A DNA stretch of 52,678 nt from Prevotella sp. OH937_COT-195. Its GTDB lineage: Bacteria > Bacteroidota > Bacteroidia > Bacteroidales > Bacteroidaceae. Of this stretch, positions 9,214 through 19,181 are shown one piece after another. Every line of letters starts with the position of its first letter. The first letter of the stretch is position 1. The stretch lies in the NCBI RefSeq assembly GCF_003932845.1, contig NZ_RQZH01000019.1, positions 1-52,678 on the forward strand, written 5' to 3'. The notes under the pieces are model-generated. The model worked only from the letters and a program-made list of their open reading frames with translations. It ran no database searches and was not told where the DNA came from. The translations under genes and the position numbers were made by a program.

Positions 9214-12200
9214 ATGAGACAGAAAAAACTCAAATGTCATGGACTTTTCGATCAATGATGATCGGCAGGTTCAGGAGGATCTCCACTTGTGGAAACACTT
9301 CTGCTTTTTTAGCCAAAAGATGTCCCTTGTGCTTCTCTTGTGTTTGAACGCATGCTTTTTAGCGAATGCACAAGTTGAAGATGCGGTAATTTATGGAAGT
9401 GTTATCAATGCTCAGGACGGAGATAGCGGAATCTATTCATTCACCACGAAAGAAGCAAAATTAACACCTGTCAAGATGGCTACCGAATTGAAAGCACAAG
9501 GTGGTGGAGTTTACGCACAAGGAAAGTATTATTCTGTCCATGCCGATACTCGTACTCTTCATATTTATGATACCGATACATGGGAATTGTTGGAGTCAAA
9601 GCCAATGGCCAATCTCACGCTCGACATGACTTTCGACCCAACAACAAAGGAAATTTACGGATGTTTCATTGATAAGGGGGCTGTGTTGGGAAAACTGAAT
9701 CCCTCTGATGGAACAGAGAATAAATAAGTTGGACATAATCCTGTCGGAATTGTTTTGTACCAATGACGGACAACTTTATGGTATATCGAATAATGGAGGG
9801 TTCTACACCATAAACAAAACTAATGCGGAGGTGGAATTTGTCGGAGAAACAGGGTTAATACCCATGTTTGCACAGTCGGCAACCATTGATCCCTATACCG
9901 GAAAATGTTATTGGGCAGCCACCTTTCCCAATTTTACTTCAGGTTTGTACGAAGTAGATCTTACCACCGGTGAGGCATCACAGTTTTACGCATTCCCTAA
10001 TGGCGAGGAGATTACGGGATTATACATACTCCGTAATGTTCCGGCAGATGCCCCGTTTGCAGTCGAAAACTTAGAGGTGAATTTCCAGAACGGCAGCAAT
10101 GACGGAACGGTAAGTTTCAAAATGCCGTCCAAAAAGAAAAACGGAACACCTCTTACGGGACAAATAGATTATAAATTGTATTTAAATGATGAAATACAAA
10201 GCGGAAAAGCCGCTGCCGGTGAAGTCGTAAACAAATCTGTGCATGTGGAAACCGGAATGTGTAAGTTCGTTGTCGTGGCAAGCAATGAAGCCGGAGAGGG
10301 CGAGGGCTGCATTAAATCGGTGTGGATAGGAATCGACTCTCTGGAGAAAGTTGTCGGGTTGACCTTGAAGAAAACTTCCAAAACAGGCATCGCTCTTTCG
10401 TGGAAAGTGCCAACGAAAGGAGCGCATGGAGGATATATCAACAATGACGAGGTAACTTACAAAATAGTACGTTACCCCGAAGGTGTGACAGTACAAGAAG
10501 GCAAAAAGCAAATATCTTTTACAGAGGAGATAACAAAAAACGGAACAATCCAAATATTGGTATGGAGTGATTGCAGTCTTTAATGGCATTAATGGCGAAG
10601 AAGTGCTGTCAAACAAGGTGACAATGGGAGAAGGAAAAGAAATCCCTTATAACGAGAGTTTTGACAATGCCGACAAAGCGGAACTTTTTACTGTCATAGA
10701 TGACAATGGTGACGATCATTCGTGGTCTTATTCTGCAGAAAACGGACTGGAGCAATTAGATGCAACGAATACATGCGACGATTGGTTGATAACACCACCG
10801 GTTCGTTTGTCGAAAGATTCTTATTATAAGGTGTCGTTTAAGTCGGCATGTAATTCCAACGACACTCATCGCATCGGAATTTCAACAGGAAAGTTGCCGA
10901 ATGTGGAGAGTTTGACACAGGTGATAATGGAACCTATCAACATTGCAACGGGATTTGAAAAGCAAAGTTTTACGGCTAAATTCCGCATTGCAGACAATGA
11001 TGATTATTATCTTGGCTTCCATGCCACAAGCAATCCTGCATCTCCTCTCAGCCTTGATGACATTGTCGTGGAAAAATTGACTGTCGTAGATGCGCCGGCA
11101 GCGGTTTCAAACATTACCATCGTACCCGCAAAGAAGGGTGTGTTGAGTGCAAAAATCACTTTCAATGCGCCAATAAAACAAATGCCGGTGAGAATCTGCA
11201 AGATATTTCCAAAGTAGAATTATACAGAAATGGGAATCTTGTTCGTGAGTTCAATGAAGTGACGCCCGGAAAAGAACTTAATTTCACTGATAACGAACCG
11301 GTTAACGGGTTCAACGATTACATGTTTATTGCTTACAACGGCAAAGGACGTGGCGACGACATTAATAAAAAGGCATATATCGGAGTGGATTTCCCCGCAG
11401 CCGTAATGAACGTTAATGCCAAAGAAGTGGCAGACGGTATAATAAAAATAACGTGGGAAGCACAGACGAAAGGTATTAATGGCGGTTATATAGATCCAAG
11501 CAAACTGAAATATTTAGTACGGCGTAATGCCTCATTCCTTGTCGGAAATGGTCCTTTGACAGAGTTGTCGGTTAATGATACCATAGAGGGACTTGGAGAT
11601 AAGCAATTAATTTACGGTTACGCAATCAATGCTCATTCGGAAGCAGAAATCGGAGCAGATGCTTTCTCGCCGTGTGTCATGGAGGGCAAACCATACGAAT
11701 TGCCGGTTGTGGAATCGTTCTCAAACGGCATGCTCACTTACACGGACTGGACAACATTCCCCATGCTTTCAGGCTCAAAGTGGGATCCTGTGCAGGATAA
11801 TGACAACAGAGCACAAGATGGTGATCACGGCATGCTTTCGCTCATTTCACCAATGGTATCCACCGGTCCGCTGACACTTATGTCTCCCAAATTCCGTATG
11901 AATAACACCGTAAAACCGGTATTGGAGTTCTGGGTGTTCCATTCATCGAATGAAGGAACCATGACTCTTGAGTTGTTGAATCCCGAACAACAATTCGAAA
12001 AAGTACTCGACATCGATTTCGGACAAGATGTCGGAAAATGGAATAAATACACTGTCGATTTGTCGGAATATGTGAATGAGAAAACGCTTCAGTTCATTTT
12101 CACCACTTCGAACTTTAGTAAAGGAGACGCACTTTATATCGACAACGTAAATGTCTATGACAACCTTGAGCATAATATTGCTGCCGTGGGTCTTGAAGCA

Positions 12201-13556
12201 CCTCTTAAACTTGAGGTGGGAGAGACCGGAGATTTCATCGTGAAGGTGCGAAATCTCGGCAAACAAACCGCAAAGAATTACACCATAAACATATATAACG
12301 GTGACGAGATTAAAAAAACTATTTCCGGACCGTCTCTTTCTGCTGGTGAAACAAAGGACGTTTCCGTCAAGATTATTCCGCAGACCACCGACTTGTATGA
12401 TATGAAACTTCATGCGGTTGTTCAATACGATGCCGATGAAAATCTCAATAACAATACGACGAATGTCGTAAACGTGAAGGTAGTGCCGTTGTCTTATCCC
12501 GCCATTACTGATTTGAAGGGAAATAAAGAGGACAACCGTGTGAACTTGACATGGACTGCCCCCGACCTGACAAATATGAAGCCGGAATACACGGTGGAAG
12601 ATTTTGAGAAATATGAGGCATTCACCATTACAGATTTGGGCGATTGGACAATGCTTGATAAAGACAACAATGCGGCCTCAATGGAGTTCCGTACGGCAGA
12701 CAATCAATGGATTATATATCCGAACGGAGGAGGAAAGATGAACTTCCAAGTAATAGACCTGAGTCAAATCATCGGTACGAAAAAAGACGGATGGACGAGT
12801 ATGTCGGGCAACAAAATTTTGATTTCTCCTTATTCGAGCGGTGTCAATGGCAATGATGACTGGCTTATTTCTCCCGAACTGTACTCACTCGGACAGACAA
12901 TAACATTGAATGCAAAGAGTTTGAATTTCGACAACTATGGTCTCGAACATTTCCAAGTTCTCTATTCTACGACCGATAAGAACTCTGACAGTTTCGTAGA
13001 ATTGGCGACAGAAGAGAATGTTCCTATGGAATGGACGGAATATTCATACACATTGCCAAAGGATGCCAAGTTTTTTGCAATACGTGCTTATATGGTCAAC
13101 AGCGCACTGTTCTTGGACGATATCAAGTTCATTCCCGTTTCGGCAAAACCGGTAGAACTGGAAATGATGGGATATAATGTTTATAGAAATGGTAAGAAAC
13201 TCAATGATACCCCCGTTGCAGAGACTTCTTATGCCGATAACGATATTTCATACGACGAAACATATCGTTACCGGGTGACAGTGGCTTATGACAAGGGCGA
13301 GTCCGACTATTCTAACGAATATGTGGCCGGTTCTGTAAGCGGTATAAGCGATACGGAAACAGATATGCCCGTGCTATTTGCAGAAAACGGTTCCATTCGC
13401 ATTGATAACACATCGGGAAAAACCGTTGAGGTTTATACTGTAAACGGAACGCTTGTCGTGTGCGAGAAGAATAAGAAGAAACTTTCCATTAACGTTCCAC
13501 GCGGTATTTATATCGTAAAGGTAGGCTCCGAGACTTATAAAGTCGTGGTGGATTAA
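9214..13556 (+). pseudogene. Broken giant T9SS cargo gene (at least three frameshifts)
   Basis: Four open segments in changing frames (9239-9727, 9708-10583, 10567-11217, 11259-13556) together encode one protein of roughly 1,440 residues. A signal-like stretch (MSLVLLLCLNACFLANAQ) is followed by beta-propeller-like repeats, fibronectin III-like segments, a choice-of-anchor J module (CDDWLITPPVRLSKDSYY), a second module with SPKFRMNNTVKPVLEFWVF, a CARDB-like segment, a third module (GNDDWLISPELYSL) and a T9SS tail ending GIYIVKVGSETYKVVVD. Frame changes lie near 9710-9725, 10540-10570 and 11175-11200; the last fits loss of one A from an A run, since the shifted frame reads APIKTNAGENLQDISK. 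The frame at the 5' end is also uncertain, as ATG 9214 gives only 14 codons. Segments contain no other stops, so the damage is recent, or it reflects base-calling errors confined to this gene. Confidence 0.8.
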
Positions 13557-13798
13557 TGTCGGAAATGTATTTTTGGCACTCCCTCGTTGCCGTAACAACA
13601 CTTTATCGCAACCGGTCGTCAAGATTTCTCGATGTGTAACGACACCGAAAAAACAATGACCTGTACGGTATGCAGTAACGAGGACACTTGGATTTAAAAT
13701 GGTGCTGTCGCTTTTCATGGTGGCAGCACCATACTTGTATATAATTCTTTTATTACACATTTTTTAAACTTACAACGATAGAACATCTTGTTACGTTT
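13557..13798. other. Intergenic, with a hairpin at 13699-13732
   Basis: No gene seen. A 9-bp stem (13699-13707 with 13724-13732) and 16-nt loop lies about 140 bp after the broken cargo gene. No T run follows directly, so its role as a terminator is doubtful. Confidence 0.4.
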
Positions 13799-13800
13799 CT

Positions 13801-14002
13801 TAAACCCAAATCTGTCATTAGAACCCTCAACCGATTTTGTTCGATTGTTGAGCAGATGTGCAGCCGTTTCATCGAAGGCGTAGCGGGCTACGTCAAGATG
13901 AAACGGCTGCACATCTGCTCAGCAAGCGGGCTAAAGCAGTTGGGAAGCATAACGGCAATGGCAAATCTAAGCAAATGCGGTCTAATGACCGATTTGGGTT
14001 AA
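13801..14002 (-). repeat. Dispersed terminal-inverted-repeat element, copy B (inverted)
   Basis: Same element as at 8453 but in the opposite orientation. The ends are near-perfect inverted repeats: about 22 bp with two differences, sharing the core CCCAAATC.GTCATTAGA. This copy also has a perfect 25-bp internal palindrome (13849-13873 with 13897-13921) around a 23-nt loop that itself contains GTAGC/GCTAC. The small open frames crossing it are by-products of the repeat. Confidence 0.85.
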
Positions 14003-14087
14003 AATTCAAAATACGGATTCGTTTTGATTTGTTCTTATCCAACGCATGCTATCTTGTTTGTTGCCGTAAAAGAATGGTTGCAAAAGT

Positions 14088-14124
14088 AAATTCGCCCAAA
14101 TTGCCGGGCAATTTAGGCGAATTT
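14088..14124. repeat. ATTTCGCC-family hairpin, copy 1
   Basis: Near-perfect hairpin: AAATTCGCC at 14088-14096 pairs with GGCGAATTT at 14116-14124, and AAATTGCC at 14098-14105 pairs with GGCAATTT at 14107-14114. It lies between repeat copy B and the T9SS operon. Related hairpins are at 28180 and 41459. The rest of 14003-14244 holds no gene and no convincing promoter. Confidence 0.6.
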
Positions 14125-14244
14125 GGATTGTAAAACAGGCTGAATTGAAAAGTGAAAGATGTGGTATGAAATGCTGAATGTTTACTTGTGAAAGAATTGC
14201 AGAGGCTTTGCAAAATTAAATATCGTGTGCGAAAGTTGTTCGTA

Positions 14245-15219
14245 ATGACAATAAATGCTGTAATGTCGCGTTATAATTCAGTGTTGAAACGATTAAAAGT
14301 AATTTTGTTTTTGCTTGTCGTGGCTGCCCGATCGGTCATGGCACAGTACGATGTGGCATTCAGTCACTATTTCGACATGGAGTCGTATTTCAATCCCGCT
14401 GCCGTCGGCAAGCAGGATAAACTTAATGTCGTGGGTGCGTATGCGCTTCAGTTCGCCGGTTTCGAAAACAATCCCAAGACAATGTTTGTCAGTGCCGATG
14501 CTCCGTTCCGGTTTATGAATACTTTCCACGGAGCCGGAGTTCAGTTGCTCAACGACAAGATCGGCTTGTTTACCCACCAGCGCATCTCGGTGCAGTATGC
14601 ACTGAAGCGTCCGCTTTTCGGCGGTGTTCTTGCCGTGGGAGTACATGGCGGTTTGCTCCTCGAAGGTTTCGACGGTTCCAAAGTCGATATAGAAGATTCT
14701 TCCGACCCTGCCTTTACAGCATCGGACGTGAACGGAAACGCGTTCGACCTTGGTGCGGGAATCTACTACGCTCACGGTCGGTGGTATGCCGGAGTGTCTG
14801 TCGAACATGCCACGGCTCCCCTGATAGAACTCGGCGAGAGGAACGAACTTCAAATAGACCGCACATATTATTTGACCGGCGGATACAATATTCGGTTGAG
14901 AAATCCGTTTTTATCTATACCGACATCGGCCATTGTGCGGTACGATGGTGTGGGCTGCCGTGCCGACATTACTGCGCGGCTGGTTTATCAGAACGACAAG
15001 AAACGGCTGTATGGCGGAGTGGGGTACAGTCCCACGAACTCGGTCACGGCTTACGTCGGAGGCAGTTTTCACGGTTTCAACGTCGGTTACAGTTACGGGT
15101 TTTACACCTCAAAGATAAGTCCGGCCAACGGCAGTCACGAGTTGTTCGTGGGTTATCAAATGGATATAAACTTCCAGAAAAAAGGTCGGAATCTTCATAA
15201 GAGCGTCCGCCATCTTTAG
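14245..15219 (+). CDS. porP: PorP/SprF-family type IX secretion outer-membrane protein
   Basis: An outer-membrane beta-barrel protein of about 324 residues that belongs with the T9SS. The family hallmark follows the signal peptide at once: QYDVAFSHYFDMESYFNPAA. Later segments such as GAGVQLLNDKIGLFTHQR and the alternating barrel strands fit PorP/SprF. It is the first gene of the core T9SS operon, 53 bp before the favoured gldK start, as in the porP-porK-porL-porM-porN order of Porphyromonas gingivalis. The start is uncertain: an upstream GTG at 14188 gives an unusually long leader; ATG 14245 is used here, and ATG 14263 gives the most typical signal peptide. Paralogues of this family are common, so equivalence to P. 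gingivalis PorP rests on position. Confidence 0.88.
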   Translation: MTINAVMSRYNSVLKRLKVILFLLVVAARSVMAQYDVAFSHYFDMESYFNPAAVGKQDKLNVVGAYALQFAGFENNPKTMFVSADAPFRFMNTFHGAGVQLLNDKIGLFTHQRISVQYALKRPLFGGVLAVGVHGGLLLEGFDGSKVDIEDSSDPAFTASDVNGNAFDLGAGIYYAHGRWYAGVSVEHATAPLIELGERNELQIDRTYYLTGGYNIRLRNPFLSIPTSAIVRYDGVGCRADITARLVYQNDKKRLYGGVGYSPTNSVTAYVGGSFHGFNVGYSYGFYTSKISPANGSHELFVGYQMDINFQKKGRNLHKSVRHL

Positions 15220-15272
15220 GTCGGCAGGGCGAATAAATGATACGAAAGAACAAAACAGATATAATATATAAG

Positions 15273-16730
15273 ATGAAAAGGAACAGGATATTCATCGCTT
15301 TTGCCGTGATGTCGCTCGCCGTACTTGCCTCGTGCATGGGTGGCAAGGGCGTTTCTATGACGGGAAGGGGCGGCGAAGTGACCGGCATCGGTCGCGGTCG
15401 CGGATTTGTCGAGCCTACGCCCTACGGCATGACACAGGTGCCGCGCGGCTTCCTGCGCATGGGAATAGACAAGCAGGACAGCCTTTGGGGCAAGTCGACG
15501 CCTGTGAAGGATATTTCGGTTGATGGTTTCTGGATGGACGAGACCGAGGTTACAAATTCCAAGTACAAGCAATTCGTGTACTGGGTGCGCGACTCCATTC
15601 TGCGCACACGTCTCGCAGACCCTGCCTACGGAGGCGATGAGACATACATGATAACCGAGGACAAGAACGGCGACCCCGTGACTCCGCACCTCAACTGGAA
15701 GAAACCCCTGCCGAAGAAACCCAACGAAGATGAGCAGCGGGCATTCGAGAGCTTGTATGTAACCAACCCCGTTACCGGTGAGAAACTTCTCGATGCATCG
15801 CAGTTGAACTACCGTTACGAGGTGTATGACTATACTGCGGCAGCATTGCGCCGCAACCGTCTGCGCCCCGAAGAGCGCAACCTGAACACTGATGCGGCCG
15901 TGAATCCCGATGAGGTGGTAATGATATCGAAAGACACGGCATACATAGACGACGAGGGAAAGATTGTGCGCGAGACAATAGACCGTCCCCTTTCGAGCGA
16001 ATGGGACTTCTTGAACACATACATAGTGAACGTATATCCTGACACCACATGTTGGATAAACGATTTCCGGAACAGTGAGAACGAGGTTTATCTCCGTACG
16101 TATTTCAGCAGTCCGGCATACAACGATTACCCGGTGGTGGGCGTGACATGGGAACAGGCAAACGCGTTCTGCGCATGGCGCACCGATTATCTGTTGAAAG
16201 GTTTGGGAGGCGAGGCGCGGTACATACAACGCTACCGCCTGCCGACAGAGGCAGAGTGGGAGTATGCCGCACGAGGAAAGAACGGCACGGAGTTCCCGTG
16301 GGAGAGTGCCGACCCGGCAAACGGTCGCGGTTGCTTCAATGCCAACTTTAAGCCCGACCGCGGCAACTATACCAAAGACGGCAACCTGATAACGAGCCGT
16401 GCAGGCATATACACCGCCAACTCAAACGGTTTGTACGACATGGCAGGGAACGTGGCAGAATGGACCAGTACAATATATACCGAAGCCGGTGTAGATGCAA
16501 TGAACGACCTTAATCCGCAATTGGAGTACAAGGCTGCCAAAGAAGACCCCTACAAATTAAAGAAAAAGAGTGTGCGCGGAGGTTCGTGGAAAGACCCGGA
16601 GAGTTACATTCGCTCGGCATGGCGCACATGGGAATACCAAAACCAGCCACGCTCGTACATCGGTTTCCGCTGCGTGCGCTCGCTGGCAAACACTCATAGC
16701 GGGAAACAGAAGAGAAGCAAGAAAAAATAA
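15273..16730 (+). CDS. gldK: Type IX secretion lipoprotein GldK/PorK
   Basis: An outer-membrane lipoprotein of 485 residues that forms, with GldN/PorN, the periplasmic ring of the T9SS. ATG 15273 opens a short signal sequence ending in the lipobox LASC (Cys21); an ATG at 15237 would add 12 residues and is less likely. The mature protein is a formylglycine-generating-enzyme/SUMF1-type fold: DGFWMDETEVTNSKYKQFVY, RLPTEAEWEYAARG, NGLYDMAGNVAEWTS and GGSWKDPESYIRSAWR are the conserved blocks. These proteins are structural here rather than sulfatase activators. It sits between porP and gldL, 18 bp from the latter. Confidence 0.95.
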   Translation: MKRNRIFIAFAVMSLAVLASCMGGKGVSMTGRGGEVTGIGRGRGFVEPTPYGMTQVPRGFLRMGIDKQDSLWGKSTPVKDISVDGFWMDETEVTNSKYKQFVYWVRDSILRTRLADPAYGGDETYMITEDKNGDPVTPHLNWKKPLPKKPNEDEQRAFESLYVTNPVTGEKLLDASQLNYRYEVYDYTAAALRRNRLRPEERNLNTDAAVNPDEVVMISKDTAYIDDEGKIVRETIDRPLSSEWDFLNTYIVNVYPDTTCWINDFRNSENEVYLRTYFSSPAYNDYPVVGVTWEQANAFCAWRTDYLLKGLGGEARYIQRYRLPTEAEWEYAARGKNGTEFPWESADPANGRGCFNANFKPDRGNYTKDGNLITSRAGIYTANSNGLYDMAGNVAEWTSTIYTEAGVDAMNDLNPQLEYKAAKEDPYKLKKKSVRGGSWKDPESYIRSAWRTWEYQNQPRSYIGFRCVRSLANTHSGKQKRSKKK

Positions 16731-16748
16731 ACCATAAGAGACCATAAG

Positions 16749-17564
16749 ATGACAAGATACAGTAAACTGAATTTCGTTTACCGTCTGCAGAAGTGGATGG
16801 ACAGCGTTCCGGGTCAGACTTTTCTCAACTATGCTTACAGTTGGGGCGCCTCGCTCGTTATTTTGGGTGCATTGTTCAAATTGAACCACCTGCCGGGTGC
16901 GAGCATAATGCTATATATCGGTATGGGAACCGAGGTAATCGTGTTCTTCATATCGGCATTCGACCGTCCGTTTGACAAAACGGCGATAGGCATGGATCTG
17001 CCGACTCATATCTACCCGGAGAACGAGGAGGAGGACGAAGAGCATGCCGATGTGGCAACTGATAATGCGTGCGATGTGCAGCGGCAAGGTCAGCCGGCCA
17101 CCATAATAATAGGTGGCGGAGGCACGGCGGGCGGCGGCGTGGTGGCAGGTGTTCCCGAAGGCGGTTTGTACGAACAGCCCGACGGTCAGTCTGTGGCGGC
17201 AGTTGCGGGACAGCCGGTTAACATTCCTCAACCCGTTGTTCCCGAAATGGCAGAAGCCGCGGGAGCATACGTCGAGGAACTTAAGAAACTCACGGAGGTG
17301 CTGCAGAAGGTTTCGGAACAGAGCCAACGTCTTACAACAGACTCGGAAGAGATGGAGAACCTCAACAGAACGCTTACCGGAATATGCAAAATATACGAGA
17401 TGCAGTTGAAGAGTGCCAGCTCGCAGATAGGCACCATTGACGAAATAAATGCACAGACGCGCAAGATGGCCGACCAGATAGAACAACTAAACACCATCTA
17501 CACACGCATGATAGAAGCGATGACGGTAAATATGCGCGCCGCAGGTGCCGCACCACAACAATAA
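16749..17564 (+). CDS. gldL: Type IX secretion inner-membrane motor protein GldL/PorL
   Basis: An inner-membrane protein of 271 residues that, with GldM, forms the proton-driven motor energising type IX secretion. Two transmembrane helices are visible at about residues 28-45 and 50-71, with the family's conserved membrane glutamate (Glu62, in GMGTEVIVFFISAF). A long cytoplasmic part follows, with a coiled coil near residues 175-260. Between them lies a glycine-rich and proline-rich stretch including IIIGGGGTAGGGVVAG, which looks like a flexible linker. It is 18 bp after gldK and 38 bp before gldM. Confidence 0.95.
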   Translation: MTRYSKLNFVYRLQKWMDSVPGQTFLNYAYSWGASLVILGALFKLNHLPGASIMLYIGMGTEVIVFFISAFDRPFDKTAIGMDLPTHIYPENEEEDEEHADVATDNACDVQRQGQPATIIIGGGGTAGGGVVAGVPEGGLYEQPDGQSVAAVAGQPVNIPQPVVPEMAEAAGAYVEELKKLTEVLQKVSEQSQRLTTDSEEMENLNRTLTGICKIYEMQLKSASSQIGTIDEINAQTRKMADQIEQLNTIYTRMIEAMTVNMRAAGAAPQQ

Positions 17565-17602
17565 ACAACAATTCCGTAAACCGAAAACCGGTATTTTAAT
17601 AG

Positions 17603-19159
17603 ATGGCAATAAAGAAAAGACCAGTATCTCCTCGCCAGAAGATGATTAACCTGATGTATATCGTGCTTTTGGCAATGCTCGCGCTCAACGTATCGACGGA
17701 AGTGCTGGAGGGGTTCTCAATCGTTGAGGAAAGCATCAACAGAACCACCGCAAACTCCGGTAAACAGAATGCTGCGATATACGGAGACTTCGAGGCTCTG
17801 ATGGCGAAAAACCCCGAGAAGGTGCGCCGGTGGTTCGAGAGAGCCACAAAGGTGAAGCAGATGAGCGACTCGCTGTACAACATGGCACAGCAACTGAAAG
17901 AGGCTATTGTGCGCGAGGCCGACGGCATTGACGGAGACGTAAGGAACATAGAAAACAAAGACAACCTTGAGGCGGCAAGTCATGTAATGCTGGCTCCCGG
18001 AACAGGTAGGGGAAAGGCTCTTTATGATGCCATAAACTCTTATCGCACACGCATATTGTCAATGGTAACCGACAAGGAGCAGAAAGAGATTATAAACAGC
18101 AACCTCTCCACGCAACTGCCAAAGAATGCCGATACAATGGGCAAAAACTGGCAGGAATACATGTTTGAAAACATGCCCGTGGCGGCTGCCGTCACACTGC
18201 TGTCAAAATTGCAGAGCGACATACGTTATGCCGAGGGCGAGGTGCTGCACACGCTTGTTGCAAACGTCGATTTGAAAGACATCAGGGTAAACAAACTTGA
18301 CGCTTTCGTCATACCGGAGAAGACCACACTCTATCCCGGAGAGCAGTTCGTGTCGCAGATTGTGATGGCTGCCGTGGATACCACCATGCAACCGGAAATA
18401 TACATCAACGGAACACGAATCAACACCACCAACGGTAGATATACATTCTCTGCCGGAGGAGTGGGCGAGCATCAGTTCAGTGGCTATCTCATAACCCGTA
18501 ATGCTGCCGGCGAACAGTTGCGCCGCGACTTTACACAGAAATACAGTGTCATACCGACACCCGACGGTGCCACCGTGGCTGCCGACCTTATGAACGTGCT
18601 GTATGCAGGATTCAAAAACCCCGTCAGCGTCAGTGTGCCCGGCATACCTGCCAATCAGGTTAGCGTTAGCATGAGCGGCGGAAGCATCACGCCCACCGGA
18701 AACGGGCATTTTATTGCCGTACCGTCGGCCGTTGGCAAGGATGTCACGTTCAATATTTCGGTCAACGACCACGGCAAGACACGCTCGCTGGCACCGTTCA
18801 AGTTTCATGTGCGCAAGTTGCCCGACCCGACACCGTACATAGTTGTTGGCGATAACCGTTTCCGGGGAGGCGGACTGGCAAAGGGTTCGCTCATGAATGC
18901 CTCGGGCATAAGGGCGGCAATCGACGATGGTTTGCTCGACATAGAGTTCCGTGTTACCGGCTTCGAGGCAGTGTTCTTCGACAATATGGGCAATGCCGTG
19001 CCTATGGTAAGCAACGGTACACACTTCAGCGAACGGCAGAAAGACGCTTTCCGCAAACTGTCGCGCAACCGACGTTTCTACATATCGCGTGTAACGGCAG
19101 TGGGTCCCGACGGAATATCGCGTCAGTTGAACGCCTCGATGGAGGTGATTATCAAGTAA
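17603..19159 (+). CDS. gldM: Type IX secretion protein GldM/PorM
   Basis: A 518-residue inner-membrane protein with one transmembrane helix at about residues 13-32 (MINLMYIVLLAMLALNVS) and a large periplasmic part. It pairs with GldL as the rotating shaft of the T9SS motor and reaches the GldK/GldN ring. The N-terminal pattern KKRPVSPRQKMINLMYIVLL and the periplasmic segment LPDPTPYIVVGDNRFRGG are typical of the family, as is the full length. The gene lies between gldL and gldN with short gaps and surely shares their transcript. Confidence 0.95.
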   Translation: MAIKKRPVSPRQKMINLMYIVLLAMLALNVSTEVLEGFSIVEESINRTTANSGKQNAAIYGDFEALMAKNPEKVRRWFERATKVKQMSDSLYNMAQQLKEAIVREADGIDGDVRNIENKDNLEAASHVMLAPGTGRGKALYDAINSYRTRILSMVTDKEQKEIINSNLSTQLPKNADTMGKNWQEYMFENMPVAAAVTLLSKLQSDIRYAEGEVLHTLVANVDLKDIRVNKLDAFVIPEKTTLYPGEQFVSQIVMAAVDTTMQPEIYINGTRINTTNGRYTFSAGGVGEHQFSGYLITRNAAGEQLRRDFTQKYSVIPTPDGATVAADLMNVLYAGFKNPVSVSVPGIPANQVSVSMSGGSITPTGNGHFIAVPSAVGKDVTFNISVNDHGKTRSLAPFKFHVRKLPDPTPYIVVGDNRFRGGGLAKGSLMNASGIRAAIDDGLLDIEFRVTGFEAVFFDNMGNAVPMVSNGTHFSERQKDAFRKLSRNRRFYISRVTAVGPDGISRQLNASMEVIIK

Positions 19160-19181
19160 AACAAGAAACAAACAGACACTT

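Noticed and set aside
13557..14244. Clean promoter for the T9SS operon
   Set aside because: A TAAATTCG box near 14087 has one mismatch, lies inside a hairpin and has no -33 box at the right distance.
15216..16229. 337-residue minus-strand open frame across gldK
   Set aside because: It is the shadow of a well-supported gldK; the translation lacks any family features and has the composition of an antisense frame.
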